The translations under genes were made by a program, and so were the position numbers. A stretch of 64,000 bases of DNA, taken from the NCBI GenBank assembly GCA_019828595.1, contig JAHQRK010000009.1, positions 930,001 to 994,000 on the forward strand, read 5' to 3'. Positions 46,101 through 60,456 of this stretch are shown here, piece by piece (position 1 is the stretch's first letter; every line of letters starts with the position of its first letter). Source of the DNA: Aphanomyces cochlioides (lineage: Eukaryota; Oomycota; Saprolegniomycetes; Saprolegniales; Verrucalvaceae). The notes below the pieces were generated by a model that worked only from the letters and a program-made list of their open reading frames with translations, made no database searches and was not told where the DNA came from.

Positions 46101-47154
46101 CAATGCCACGATTCCTGAAGGCGGTTCCATTTACGACGCCCGCATTTTCTGGGATCCTAAGTCAGATGGTACTTTGGATAGCTGCGACTTCGCTGTTGGT
46201 AACTTCCAAGGTGATAACAACGAACCCAGTGGCAACAAGTGGGATCCTGCTTCTTACAACCAGTACACCAACAAGTTTGCCGTGCCAACGTACCAATCCA
46301 TGCATGTGGCTTACAATGCAGGCTACCGCCCTTACCTTCCAATGCGTGCTCGTCGTTCGCACTTTTTCAACAAGAAGTGGCTTCAATGGTCGACTCTGTC
46401 GAGCGAAGACCGCGTGAAGGGCTTTAACGATGCGTCGTGGGCATTGCTGGCTTCGTATCAACCTGTTGGTGTGTGGGCTGCGACGACCTTCGACCAAGGC
46501 GATGGTTTGACGACATCGGACAACTCGGATTTCTCCAAGGACCAGCAAATCGGTTTGGTTGATGCTTCAACTGGCGTGTACAACGCCAACAAAACTCAAG
46601 CGATGGGCGACAAGCGATACAAGAACGCTGCCTTCTTGAAGAAGGTCATTGTGAATGGCACGAGCTGTGACAGCACCAACCCTGACAACTGCTTGTTGGA
46701 CTTCGCCGGTGGTTTTTCATCGTTCCAAAACCCAGCTGAAACTCGCGTGAACATTGCTTCTCGCATGATGCAATCGGAATCATTAGCTACGGCCCAAACG
46801 GCGTATTTCGTTGCGATTGTCATGGGTCAATGGGGCAACTTGCTCATTTGCAAGACTCGTTACTTGAGTTTCTTCACACAAGGCATGAAGAACGACACGA
46901 TGATCATGGGTTTATTCTTTGAGACGTTGATTGGTGCCCTCATGGCGTACGCCAGCATCTTCCAGACGTTGTTTTCGACGCGTCCCATGCGTTTAACCCA
47001 TTGGTTCTGCGGTATGCCATTCACATTGTTCATCTTTGCTGGCGACGAACTGCGCAAGTATCTCCTCCGAGCCACTTCGTTGACCACGATTGACAAAGAG
47101 ACAGGTCGCATGGTTCGCACGCCCGGTTGGATTGAACGCAACACTTACTACTAG
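43189..47154 (+). CDS. P-type Na+/K+-ATPase-like alpha subunit with giant M7-M8 loop
   Basis: An intronless 1321-residue P2C ATPase; a frame extends upstream but 43189 is the first ATG. It pumps cations across the plasma membrane using an aspartyl-phosphate. Motifs: LTGEPD (actuator; TGES in animals), ANVPEGLLATVT (M4, Glu341), CSDKTGTLTQN (phosphorylated Asp383), KGAPERIL, VTGDHPITA, VTGDGVNDSPALKKAD, and NIPEL in M5 (Glu828). M6 reads ICLGTDMVPAIS, so the first of the two M6 aspartates (pig Asp804) is Cys853; Asp857 is kept. Between M7 and M8 (about residues 920-1200) lies a ~280-residue loop with several Cys and NAT, NKT and NGT sequons, against about 40 residues in animals. The end, WIERNTYY, matches animal WVEKETYY. 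Animal alpha subunits are about 1020 residues. The codon bias (TTG, AAG, GGT) suggests high expression. Confidence 0.96.
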   Translation: MVEGNRAPSRNRSSAEIVAVSTEMRQRMEARKQAKRMGVKKQDDGDNRRELVMTEHKTSIPELCADLLTDPEFGMSSDNVEMRRQAEGLNVLTPPKQTPEWLKLVREMTGFFSLLLLAGAIACFACYFLAYDITQIYTACALFVTILVTGFFSYFQNRKSSNLMESFKNMMPTMITVIRDGKSQKINASLLVRGDIVLIKGGDKVPADIRIIECSDDLAVDNSSLTGEPDALKRVPHCTDENPLETKNLCFFGTLVPQGNGKGVVVNIGDHTVMGRIAKLATATGNELTPIAKEINHFVHIITGVAVTTGVVFFGVGFIKKLDFPTNLGFMIGIIVANVPEGLLATVTVCLSLAAARMSKKNMLVKNLQGVETLGSTTCICSDKTGTLTQNVMTVANVVYNNKIFDAECSITPTPTYNVNDDGFVRLQRCATLCNNAVFDEESKYASVVSADGQTVSRGAPLDFKTGLKVNWDTIGDASESAMIKFVQDKRDIMEYRRDNTKVKEIPFNSKNKYQVSIHKQDNDETKDLLLVMKGAPERILSRCNTVVIDGVQVPLTAERLAEIEACQLELSKRGMRVLGFAEKVLDQSVYPHSYEFSTDNPNFPLGEKDVDYSSMPTPFKNVEDPLCFVGLMALIDPPRVEVPAAVEQCKTAGIRVIMVTGDHPITAKAIAHKVGILWGPTKEDIEESNAAGNLYEDPNSARAIVVPGWTISVDTPEAEWDRILDHPQIVFARTSPQQKLLIVENCQRRKEIVAVTGDGVNDSPALKKADIGVAMGIMGSEVSKEAADMILLDDNFASIVHGVEEGRIIFDNLKKSIAYALAANIPELVPVLLNVIISVPLPLTSLLMIAICLGTDMVPAISMAYEGAENDIMLRPPRNAAVDRLVTKKLITFAYLMNGIYEAVGGMFCYFAVMNSFGYTPEILPGLGGAYWGKQVLWCKTNKGQYCSVGGKALDTPLGLKAEAVCGDEYNATIPEGGSIYDARIFWDPKSDGTLDSCDFAVGNFQGDNNEPSGNKWDPASYNQYTNKFAVPTYQSMHVAYNAGYRPYLPMRARRSHFFNKKWLQWSTLSSEDRVKGFNDASWALLASYQPVGVWAATTFDQGDGLTTSDNSDFSKDQQIGLVDASTGVYNANKTQAMGDKRYKNAAFLKKVIVNGTSCDSTNPDNCLLDFAGGFSSFQNPAETRVNIASRMMQSESLATAQTAYFVAIVMGQWGNLLICKTRYLSFFTQGMKNDTMIMGLFFETLIGALMAYASIFQTLFSTRPMRLTHWFCGMPFTLFIFAGDELRKYLLRATSLTTIDKETGRMVRTPGWIERNTYY

Positions 47155-47258
47155 GAATTTATGTTGAATTCAATGACTTGATTATGCATATCTGTCTTCT
47201 GGACTGTGTTTCTCTCAAGACGCTCCACACAACAATTTCTCTTGGATTTATCTATCAA

Positions 47259-48770
47259 CTACGCTTCGGCCTCTTCTTCAGGAGGCGATGGGTCCACAAG
47301 GACATCGGGCTGTTCCGTCAAGTTGGTAAATTTGAGCGAGTTTGTATCACCATCGACTGAAAGTCCAAAGTCTGGTGCTAGCTTACGAGGCAATTGGACC
47401 TGATGATCCAAGCCAAACTTGGCCTTGAGACCGTAGCCCACGTACACATTGAGAAATTTCTTTCCCACGCCAATGCTGACAGCACCAGGCCAGGTGAGGG
47501 AACGTACAATGGCCATTTCCCCCACAGCAGCAGACGTCGTAGCGGGAAGGCGATCGATTCGCCATGAGCCAGGCTTGTCGTCAGCAATGGCGCGGAGAGG
47601 ATCGGCGAATTCTTCTCCTTCCCACGGCACTTCCTCTCCGTCGTCGTTGGTATTTGGAGGCATTGGTGTCGATCGGCCATACTTTTCGTTGATTTCCTTC
47701 GTGTAGTGGACCCAGTTGGATAGATCGCTCAGTTCGGCGGCAGTTTTTGGCTCTGGAGCTTCTTCTGGGACTTCTAACTCGCCTTCCTCCGACACTGTGA
47801 ACGTGCCAGCAGGACACAAGACTGTTCCAGCATTGATACGCGCAATTTGAGCTCGAATGAAGTTCTTTTCAGTGCCTGGAAACGGAGGATGACCGTTGAC
47901 CTAAGGAGGACGGTAGCAATAACTTCAAGTCCTTCAGGGACGGTGCTCCTACCTTGCCCTCCAAGTCCTCGTGTATGAATCGGCGAAGTGCCCTTGCTGC
48001 AATGACTTGCTCACGACGCACCGGCGGTAGTTTGATCCACTGATACGTGCCTGAAACTGATCTCAATCTCCCATCAGCTATGCAAGATTACCGTTGTCTT
48101 TCATGACCCAGTACGTATACTTATTGAGGCCATTTGCACCCTCTTCCGCTGCTGCGTCTTCTGGCTCGTAAGCTTCAGGGAGTTCGCCCTCGGCAACATA
48201 AAAGTCCATGGTAGAGCCCAAGAGTTTTCCCCAAAAGCGAAGCTTGGTGGTTGCGTTCAAAGTCGCGAGCTTCTGAAGCGCAAGCGACAGACGAAACGTT
48301 TCTCCTCTGGAAAATCCGAGGCCCGCCCATTCAAACATATTGGCTTCATCAAGTATATCAGCAACTCCGGTTGGTGTTTCCTGTGCAATCTCGCCCTCTT
48401 CTGTTTGAATCTGTCGTCGATATTTCAAGACGTCAAATCTAACCACGACGTACCTTGAGTAAGTCTGTAGCAGCCTTGCTCCATGCTTCTTGGAGAGTTT
48501 TCTACAGCAAAAGTCAATTCAAAACATAGTTGTACAGCATACTGCTTCAGCTTCTGCACCAGTCTCTCCATTGTTGGGAGGTTCAGCTTGTCGAAATCGT
48601 TCTTGTCGAACGGTGCATGATAAATGTTCAAACATTGACGTGGCGTCAATAGGACGCTCGACAAGCAGCTTCAGCAACACTTCGGACAAGTGGTCATATA
48701 GGTTAACGCCACCGCGCTCTTCCTTTAAGTAGGCTTTCGCCTCGTCTAGCGTCAGGTTCCCACTCGCCAT
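47259..48770 (-). CDS. Radial spoke head protein 4/6 homologue
   Basis: Five exons: 48770-48543, 48501-48454, 48410-48092, 48056-47953 and 47900-47259. The introns are 41, 43, 35 and 52 nt, all GT-AG. The summed coding length is 1341 nt, giving 446 residues. The start ATG opens MASGNLTLDEAKAYL, followed by GVNLYDHLSEVLLKLLVERP, then MFEWAGLGFSRGE, KLRFWGKLLGSTMDFYVAEG, LNKYTYWV, FPGTEKNFIRAQIARINAGT, and late WPGAVSIGVGKKFLNVYVGY. This order is the RSP4/RSP6 signature; the protein forms the radial-spoke head of motile 9+2 axonemes, so the organism should have flagellated zoospores. The C-terminus is acidic. It converges on the ATPase (104 bp apart) and diverges from the ZnF gene across 142 bp. 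Confidence 0.95.
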
Positions 48771-48814
48771 GCCAATGTGACTCTTCGCAACAGACACCCA
48801 ACTTGTTGTACTTT

Positions 48815-48894
48815 TTCCGGATACACCGAGATCCGGATAAAACGATCATATTCGGAATTTATCCGGAAATTTACTCAATTCATAATTTCCGGAA
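48815..48894. promoter_or_regulatory. Bidirectional promoter with TATCCGGATA-like palindromes
   Basis: Within the 142-bp gap between two divergent starts (48770 and 48913) occur CCGGATACACCG, ATCCGGATAAA, TTATCCGGAAA and TTTCCGGAA, an unusually dense set of CCGGAT half-sites. A similar cluster precedes the methyltransferase gene. Possible transcription-factor sites; function inferred. Confidence 0.4.
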
Positions 48895-48912
48895 TCGCGC
48901 CAAAAAGCCGAA

Positions 48913-51900
48913 ATGGACTTCTCGCAATCTCAAGGAGTTCCTGATGGAGAACGACGAAGAGTAGGGAGAACAAAGGAATGGGAATGCCAAATGTGCACTC
49001 TGCTGAACTCATACAAGAGAAAAACGTGTGCTGCCTGCTTATCTGAACGAGTGGTATCTCCCGATTTGCAGTCGCAAGGAATTCCTGATGTCCCTTCCAC
49101 GCAAACGAAGAAGCGTATCAGATCAACAATGGCGTCAACGTCTACGCAGTTGTGCACGAACACAGAAGACGAGCAGACGAGAGAAACTCTAACACGCTCG
49201 ATACTGGCAAATGAGCCACAAGACTCAACATCAAAGGACAAAGTCAGGGACAGCCTACCTGCAGACGAAGATATTTTCGCATCACCAAATATGCAGGCGA
49301 AGAGAACGAGAAAACGGCTGCGTCTGAACAAATCTGTGACTCTGCCTTCTCTGGAGACTACTGAACATGACAGTTCGCAACAATTTCAAAAGCTAGAATA
49401 TAAAGTTGACTCCACACCTTGTCTCTCTTCACAGCAACACACAAATGGAAACTCAGTTGATGCCAGTGTCAACGACAGTCAAGGCAAATCTTACAATGAG
49501 GAGGCCCGAGTGAATAACCCAAGTGAGTCTATTTTGGTGAAGCAAACCAACCAAACAAGCAAGACTGATGAAAATTCATTACAAGACGAAGATCCACCTG
49601 AGAACTCAGACACTGTAATCAAGGAAACGATATCCAAAAAAATTGTTCAAGAAGCCCGAAACAACACCGCAAACAGAAAGGGCCCTGCATCAAGCAAAAA
49701 TGTCTCGGAAACACCTTCAAACAGCTTAAAGGCTACTGATTCCGGAATATTTCAGGAACCATTCAAACCATTTGGATGTTTCTTTTATGAAGTGTCTAAT
49801 CCAACAACCAAAGTCAGACCCAGGAGACTGAAGAGAAAAATTGCCACGTCTGCGACTAAACACAGCTCGTCACACGAAGTTCACCGTCACGACACAACTG
49901 GTGCGGATGTTATAACTTCGCAGTGGCTCAAGACTTCAGAGAACTCCAAGCCCTTGTCAAACGTCTTAGGAAGCCTGAAGCCCAATGTATCAGAAGTCTC
50001 GAAGTCACTTTATCATGAGGCCGAAACGAGAACTCAAGACGATGAAATAGAACCTGAGCAAATTCCATCTGATGTCGTCGTTAAACGTGAGGTCTCAAAT
50101 GGAGCTGATGATGTTGATGCTGACACGGAAGTTGAAGTACCATCCTTTCAGCTGCTAAATTTGACCTCTTTCCAAAGTCTTCGACCCCAGTCATTCAATG
50201 ATCATTCGATGGACCAGTCTGTTTTTCATCGCGATGAAACTGATGCTATTAGCTTGAAGTATGGCGATTACAATCACGACGCACCATCTTTCAATTTACT
50301 TTCTTCCAATATGCCCCATGAGAACATCTCAGCCCTGGATCCAAAGCAACTTCCACCAAAGGATGGAAGTTTTCATGACTCAACTTTTCCTCCTCAAGCA
50401 CAAACAGACTTTCAATCGACCAATGTTGGCATCACAAATTCAGATTATGGAGATCACGATTTTTCGAGGCAGTTTAAATTTCCTGATTCATTAAATTCAT
50501 CTCGTCAGGCTCAAGTGCCCCCGAAAAACTCAGATGTGGCGCGTGCAGTCACACCTTTCATTCCACCGACTGAAATATCTCACGAGAAAAACAACAAATC
50601 TTTGCGTCAAGCTGGGTTGGATGATAGCTCAAGTTCTGAGGACGAAGTGCACAATGCACGGAAATTACGAAGAACCAAAAACCGTGACGTACTTCATTCC
50701 AGAGAACAAGGCTCTTCCGTCAAACCTTCGAATCCTGCTCAGCAGAATGCTCATCGTGAGTGGTCATGCCCAAGATGTACATACTTGAATGAAGAAACCA
50801 CAATCGAGTGCGAATGCTGTGGCCAATTGAAAGCATCACCCGCCGTGCAAACCATCAATTTGGCGAGGTCACCTATCAATTCAAATACCATTTCCAATGA
50901 CCATACAGCACTACTCGTCGAGTCAAGCGATGACGAACATGTCTACGACAGTCCTGCTTGGATTTGCAAGATGTGCACCTACGAAAATCACAAAAATCCA
51001 GAGCGGTGCGAGTTGTGCGATACACCCAAAGGTAATGCGTTCGAAAAGCATTTCGCGAATCAGTACTTGTAGGCTCGAGCAAAACTTCTCAACCACTCTT
51101 TGAGTACTTGATATCACCCTTAGTACTGTAATGTAACAACTAGGGAAAACGACAACTTCTATGGTGGCAGCGAGGAGGAATTTGAAATTACATCTGATTT
51201 TGAAGGAAACATTGTAGATTTGACGTCGACTAAAACTCCGAGAAAATCGTTTTATGAATCCGACTCAATAGAAGAAGAATCTGATACAGAGGTAAATTAC
51301 TTAGCTCCTTGCATTTACTATCTGTTTAGGTTGCTCAATATTCGAAGCCTCCTCTTGACATCCCAGATGAATTACGCGAATTTTCCTCTTTCATTCCTGT
51401 TGCGTCACTTCGATCCCAGCCCGACAGCATTGATTACCTGGGCATGTTTGGTGCAAATAGGTACATGTTTCTTGACAGCAAATATGGCTAATTGCATAGA
51501 GGGGGCAAGTCTTATTCCGATCGATTACAAAAACGTATTGCAGAGTCACGTCGGCGAAAGAATGGAAAGGATCAAGATGTTTCAGAAAATGCTCGAGGTA
51601 AAAGAAAGAAGGGTGGAAAGAAAAGCAAGAAATCCCCCAACGGAAGTCGAAAAGGTGGGTGGATTTTTGTCCTTAATTTCATTTTTTGTCCAGAATCGTC
51701 TGGTCGACCTTCCTTCGCGCAATTTCAGAAAGCATCGAGCGTCAAAGTGCAGTTCCAAAAGTCCTCGAGGGGACAAGGACCTGTTCTTCTGGATTCAAAC
51801 CTGAAGCCCAAGCAAAAGACTCGGTCAATGCAGATAGCATCTGACGAAGGGGGTGATTTTGGCGGCTTTCTTTCATCTCGATATGCACATCACTCTGCAC

Positions 51901-51965
51901 CTGTTGAGGCCAGTCGGATGGCGACATGGGAAGGACAAGGCTCTGTACGATATGATGACGATTAA
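48913..51965 (+). CDS. RanBP2-type zinc-finger protein, three fingers
   Basis: Six exons: 48913-51031, 51073-51103, 51144-51291, 51330-51460, 51500-51654 and 51694-51965. Introns are 38-41 nt with GT-AG ends, and the total is 2856 nt, giving 951 residues. Finger 1 is WECQMCTLLNSYKRKTCAAC (residues about 24-45). Finger 2 is WSCPRCTYLNEETTIECECC (about 616-638) and finger 3 WICKMCTYENHKNPERCELC (about 683-705). A long low-complexity Ser/Asn-rich region lies between fingers 1 and 2. The C-terminal exons have acidic EEEFEITSDFEG, a GGKSYSDRLQKR block and a basic RKKGGKKSKKS stretch. RanBP2 fingers bind ubiquitin or single-stranded RNA. The family as a whole was not recognised; a nuclear role is plausible. 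If the first intron is retained, the protein would end at 51072. Confidence 0.87.
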
Positions 51966-51978
51966 ATTATATAAAGGG

Positions 51979-53684
51979 TCAAGGATATTTGTCTAACGTG
52001 CTAAAGCTATCTTGTGCAGTCCGGGACACTTTCGAGAAGTTCAATATCAACAGGAGTGCGATGCTGAAAGTGGCGCTGATGACAAATATAACATCAAACC
52101 ATGATGAGAAGCCATAGTAATCAATGTGGCCCAACACCGCATCGATATGGCGCCTACAATTTGTATCAGTCGACCAACAAAAGTTGACGAAATACTTGTT
52201 TTCAGCTTGCAAGTTCATTCTCATCATGACAAAGGACGAGACAAAATACATGCCCATCAAGTGAGCCAAGCACAAGACGACTGAATTGGATGACACACTG
52301 CTTGAGAAGAATCGGAAGAACTGAAAGATGTCAGAATAATTTGCCAAGATCAAGTATACCTTGAGTACAATTATCAAGAAGCCACGCGTTTGTGTAAAAA
52401 CCAAAATTCCCACAAAAATCAACGAAGACAAGTCAGAAATCACTCGGACGTTGATCTATTGTCCAAGTGAATACAGCAGCTCGAGCCATATCTTTACTTA
52501 CCCATTTGTCCAGCAATGGAAACAAGTACAAGACTTTTTCCATCACACTTGTAATCGGATCAGTGTCTCGATCTCTCTGGAAGACTACATTGATCGTGCT
52601 CACGATCATTTTGTACACGCAAAAGATGCAGAACGCATAGCCAATCCAGTTGAACAGTCGTCCTTTGATCGTGCGCTTTTCAAGAGCTTGTTGCTAGAAA
52701 TTTTGCCATGTTGGTCGGTTGCAATAAGTGTCGTTCTCTACCTGCAGTTCTCGCATGGCGTGAAGTTCCAAAAAGAGCTCTTGGCCCAATGTTTCAAGCA
52801 CGTCGACCTCCTTGCGCAAGTTTTGCAAGTATGTCTCTGTCAAATGGTCAGAACAAGATACAATTAAGAAAGATGGAGATACCTTTGTCGTTTATGGGAT
52901 ATAGTTTATTCCATAGACCCCGCAGTGGATTGTACGATGTTGTCTTGGATTCAAGATGGCGAGTTGAATGCAATTCGTACGCAATGCGTTTCTTCTTCGT
53001 GATGATCATGCTCAAATTCTGTCGCACTCGCCTCTCTAGTCCATTGATGTCATCTTCGGCTACAGTTCGCCAAAAGACCGTCATGGATTCGTATGGCATG
53101 TTGACTGCACCAAAGCCTGACAAAACTGCCATGAAATTCACACCAAGAAAGCCCACTCGACTGATAAATCCTTCCAGCGAGACGAATCCAAGGACAGGTG
53201 AAGCTTCCGTCACAGTAGGGCGGTGCAAGTTGGATTGTAGAGGCAGTGATGGCACGTAGTCTCCAGACTTCCAGAAGATGTAGAGGAAGACAATTTCCAA
53301 GATACAACTGACCAACATGGCTTGATGTCGTCGTAGTTGCTGCTCACGAGCCATCGTAAAGAATAACACGACAGGAATCATGTAGGCTAGCAAGACAGCA
53401 AGAGCAGTCAAGTCGACTTGCCACACGAGTTGTCGTGTCTCGGGGCTCAAGATATTGGCCAACTCGAAAATGAGCACTTCGAAGATGCTGAACGAGAACA
53501 TGAAGCAAAGACAGAAGAGGAAGCGGGAAAAGACACCCGTATCCTTGACCTCGTAATCTTGGAATAGCCACATGGAGAAGAATGCATAGGCGAAGAGAAA
53601 GAACGCCAGCCAGCTCGCGCCGACGAGCAGGAACGCACTCATCTCCAAGGGCAGCATATTTGCAGTGAAATTCTCACGTGACAT
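51979..53684 (-). CDS. GPHR: Golgi pH regulator / GPR89-type multipass membrane protein
   Basis: Six exons: 53684-52883, 52836-52742, 52693-52502, 52455-52360, 52320-52196 and 52153-51979. Introns are 39-48 nt and the sum of 1485 nt gives 494 residues (human GPHR has 455). Motifs: MAVLSGFGAVNMPY, then DDINGLERRVRQNLSMIITK, KRTIKGRLFNWIGYAFCIFC, ISDLSSLIFVGILVF, LCLAHLMGMYFVSS and SSWFDVIFVISA, in family order. There are about eight or nine hydrophobic segments. GPHR proteins are anion channels acidifying the Golgi; plant GTG1/2 relatives were proposed as ABA receptors. The stop is only 13 bp from the stop of the convergent ZnF gene, so the 3' UTRs must overlap. Confidence 0.94.
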
Positions 53685-54356
53685 TTGATTAGTAGAAATT
53701 AATTAATAAAAGGCCAATGACATTATTCCAAAACAATTTGGTGAAATTGTGAAAAAATTCGAGAAAATTCCGCCAGGACGATAAAAATCCCTCAAAATTC
53801 GAACAAGAAAATATTTTTCCTTCTTCTCTATATCTAGAAAATTTTGCAAAGACATTTTAAATACAGTACAGAAATACGGCTAACACGACCAAGGTCATGT
53901 GTAAGCTTTTATTGCACACCAAGTGTAATGGATATTGCCGATGGATGTCATGGCAACCCCAAACGGTCATAACGTTAGACAGAAATCCCCCTCTGGGGTA
54001 TCACCAATCGAGAATTCTGGTCTCATACATATGTACATACAGTCCAATCAAGTTTTGTACGTCTTGGGTAACATAAGTAGATCAAGACAAAATGTACTAA
54101 TACATGAAATGTTTGTACGAAGTAGGTATTGAAGTTTTCCCAATTTCAAAACCCAACGTCTTATGCAAAATCTATTTGATTGGCTTGAATTTAAAATGAA
54201 TATAAAATACTTTTTGATACAAAATAGTCATAAATCTTGCAATATAATATTGAATATTGCAATAAAATGTGTTGATTTTGCTCAATTTGTCAATATTTAA
54301 TATTCGACGAACAATCACTCACCAAGTTGATCCATTTTTCAACACCCTTGCTCGCC
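53685..54356. promoter_or_regulatory. Divergent intergenic region of GPHR and MYND genes
   Basis: 672 AT-rich bases between two divergent start codons, presumably both promoters. No gene, known motif or repeat identified. Confidence 0.4.
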
Positions 54357-55782
54357 ATGCCGTCATGTCACTTCTGTCACACCGACGATGCGCGGTGTCG
54401 ATGCGGCCAATGCCGTGCTGTGTACTTTTGCAATCGAGACTGTCAGATCAAAGCTTGGCCTACGCATCGACCTGAGTGTATACCTCACACTCAGCAGCAG
54501 GAAAAGCCAGCAATATCGCCGATAGCCTCGACACCTCCTGTGAAAGAAGAAACGCAAGAGAATCCTCCATATAGGTGTCAACCGCTATCGGACGACGCAA
54601 GCAAGAAGGAAGAGATAAATACAGAAGCGCAGCCAGCAACTCCCGCAAAGAAGAAGAAAAAGAAGAAGAAATCGAAGCAACATGTTGAAATTGCTACCTC
54701 AACGGCCGATGTCGATTCAGAAGCATCCTCTTCCCCTGAGGAGGACAAGCCCATTCAACATAGTGAGCCAGTAAAACGATCTCATGTTGTTGACGATTGG
54801 CTACCCATTGAAAACACTGCATCAAAGAAGGGAAAGAAGAAGAAAGGCAAAAACTCTCCTGATAACTCAAGCTCAACCAAAACGCAAAAGAAACCACGCA
54901 GCCAAAGCGTGCCTGCAACTTTAAAGGCGCCACCAACACTTAAAGCGAAGTCAAACTCCCTCAATGTCAAAGGTGTTTCGTGGGGATCTGTTAGCGCTCG
55001 TGAATTTGCGCGATGTCCCGGTGGTGGCAGTGCAGTCCCCGACGAAGGCACTTGGGCTCTAGGTTTGGGCGACGCCGTACAGGATGTGACATTTGGTCCA
55101 GTTGACCAAGTGGAAGCTCTCAAGGAGAAGCACGAAGTGAAACCTGTTCATGTGCCCAAAAAGGATCGTGTAGCTGGTGAGCGAATGCATCGCTTGACTG
55201 AACGCGAACGCAAAGAAGTTCTCATGCAAGCTGAGGAAAGCCGATATCCCCACGATGATTCTGATGTCTCTAATTGTCGTCGCCGTCGACGCTCTTGTAT
55301 GTTTTGATGGCTTGTGAATGGAACTAACCCGACTTTGTCTAGCGTCTAGTGATTGCGATGCGCATTTGTTTGCCAGTTTGTGCCTCGAACAAGCCAACGA
55401 ATTTGCTTTGATTCGTTCGTCGCGCGAAGCAATGTGTGGTTGTTCATGTGGTGATTTGGTCAAGAAAGTGTCCAAGATGCATGTGAAAAAACTTGTCTCC
55501 TGGCTGCACGAGCGGGACGTGGACACAACGGCAAAGACCAAAGCAGAACTTCTGCAAATTGCCAAAGCGATTGCAAGTCAGGAGAAGAATTGCTCTACGG
55601 AGGAATGCGAATGCGCGAGGAATGGTGTCCCATGTCACCAAGACACTTGTTCGGGATGCCGCGACTCGTGTCATAACGAACGCTACTCATATGACCGCGA
55701 GCAAGTCGTACAGTATCGACAAGCTCTTCTGGCCAAGTGGAAAGCATCCAGCCCAGCGCAGCCAATGGTCGCTGTCTGTTGA
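54357..55782 (+). CDS. MYND zinc-finger protein with Cys-rich C-terminal domain
   Basis: Two exons (54357-55296, 55343-55782) with a 46-nt intron; the 1380-nt total gives 459 residues. The MYND finger is at residues 4-41, with cysteines 4, 7, 14/16, 19, 25, 29, His37 and Cys41 (CHFCHTDDARCRCGQC then YFCNRDCQIKAW). A disordered middle has a KKKKKKKK tract and a KGKKKKGK stretch. The C-terminal domain includes MCGCSCGDLVKK and ECECARNGVPCHQDTC, a Cys-dense pattern recalling CXC/tesmin-like metal-binding motifs. MYND fingers mediate protein-protein contacts. A frame extends 10 codons upstream of 54357 without an ATG, so I chose the ATG immediately before the finger. Converges on the ABC gene, 45 bp away. 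Confidence 0.88.
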
Positions 55783-55827
55783 TAATCCAGTGTGTGCGAC
55801 GCAAATTGAATAAAATATATAAGCCTC

Positions 55828-59288
<3,461 letters not shown>

Positions 59289-60456
59289 GACGAAAATTTG
59301 GCGTTCTGGGTCTTGTCAAGCCAGTCTCAAAAATTTTGATGGCTTGTTTTAAACACAGTTTAAAACACAATAAAATGTCGTTTATAGCACTTTTTGCGTG
59401 TTTAGAACTGTTTAGTACGGTCGCATGTGTGTCTCGACCTTTCGGTGCAACTCATGTGGAGTTTGTCACACGACAATCGATCCATGTCAGCCAACTGGGA
59501 GATCGTGGACAGGATTCAACGGTGAGCGATCCTGTTTGTGCGATCGAGGTACCGGTGAAGCTGAGATTCTAGGCAATACAATCAAGGCAAGGCTATCGGT
59601 GGGCCTTTCTGTTGCTTTGTCTGCTTGCCAATGTACGGTACGAAGGGGGTTAGGGCTAACGTGTGTAGGTTGTGAACAGTGAGTGTCGTGAAGAGCATCA
59701 AGGAGCGGGGGAGCCACATATCCAGTGTTGTTCCTTTGTACAATACATGTATATGTGCATTGCAAGACGAGAGTGTCTGTCCCCTATTGGAATTTTCAAC
59801 TTCCACATTGTTGTGAATCACAGAAAATAAAGGGCTACTGGGGGGATGGAGGGTCAAGGGTATCAAAGCTCCCTGGGTGACAGGATATCAGGAAGCTCGA
59901 CGCAGTTTGTCGAGGTTTGGATGGGTGTGTGATCGCGACGAATGCACAAATGTCTAGGGAAGGCTAAAAATTTGAGTCGGACGAAGTAACATGTTTGTCT
60001 GAGGGTTGTGGTGCATTTTGCATCACAAATTGTGGGCCTGCTCATTACATAGCCGCAACTTGATCTCAAACTTTCGTTTGAATTGAATGCGCATGCATGA
60101 GGAAAAGAGTAGCGAAGCTTTTTCAAGAGCGCCGAGGTGCATACATGATAGCTACAAGAGGTTGGGTGCTATCGTGAAGCTGTTAATGGTTGCTTACCCC
60201 CAAGAGATAAAGTACTCGAATGTCTTGCGATGGCAGCAAAGTCTTGAGAATTTCAACGCAGGCTTCATAAGCTTTAAGTGCTAAGCACAATTGCGAGTCA
60301 TGCACGTATAAGTGAAAGTTCTACCATAAAGCCACCTTGCCATACTGAGCTGGAGGTTGAATTCTGGCTGCATGTCTAGCGTGTACAAATTTTGGTAGCA
60401 ACGCAAACCGACCTGCACCTACAGACAGGATTAGCCTTTATTCGCCGCGCACTTAT
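59289..60456. other. Intergenic; possible small secreted-protein ORF at 59375
   Basis: No robust gene. At 59375 (plus) a frame starts MSFIALFACLELFSTVAC, a signal-peptide-like sequence. A GT-AG intron of 51 nt (or 62 nt) after QDST could lead to a second hydrophobic segment, but competing splices give different products, so I do not call a gene. Nothing else stands out. Confidence 0.35.
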
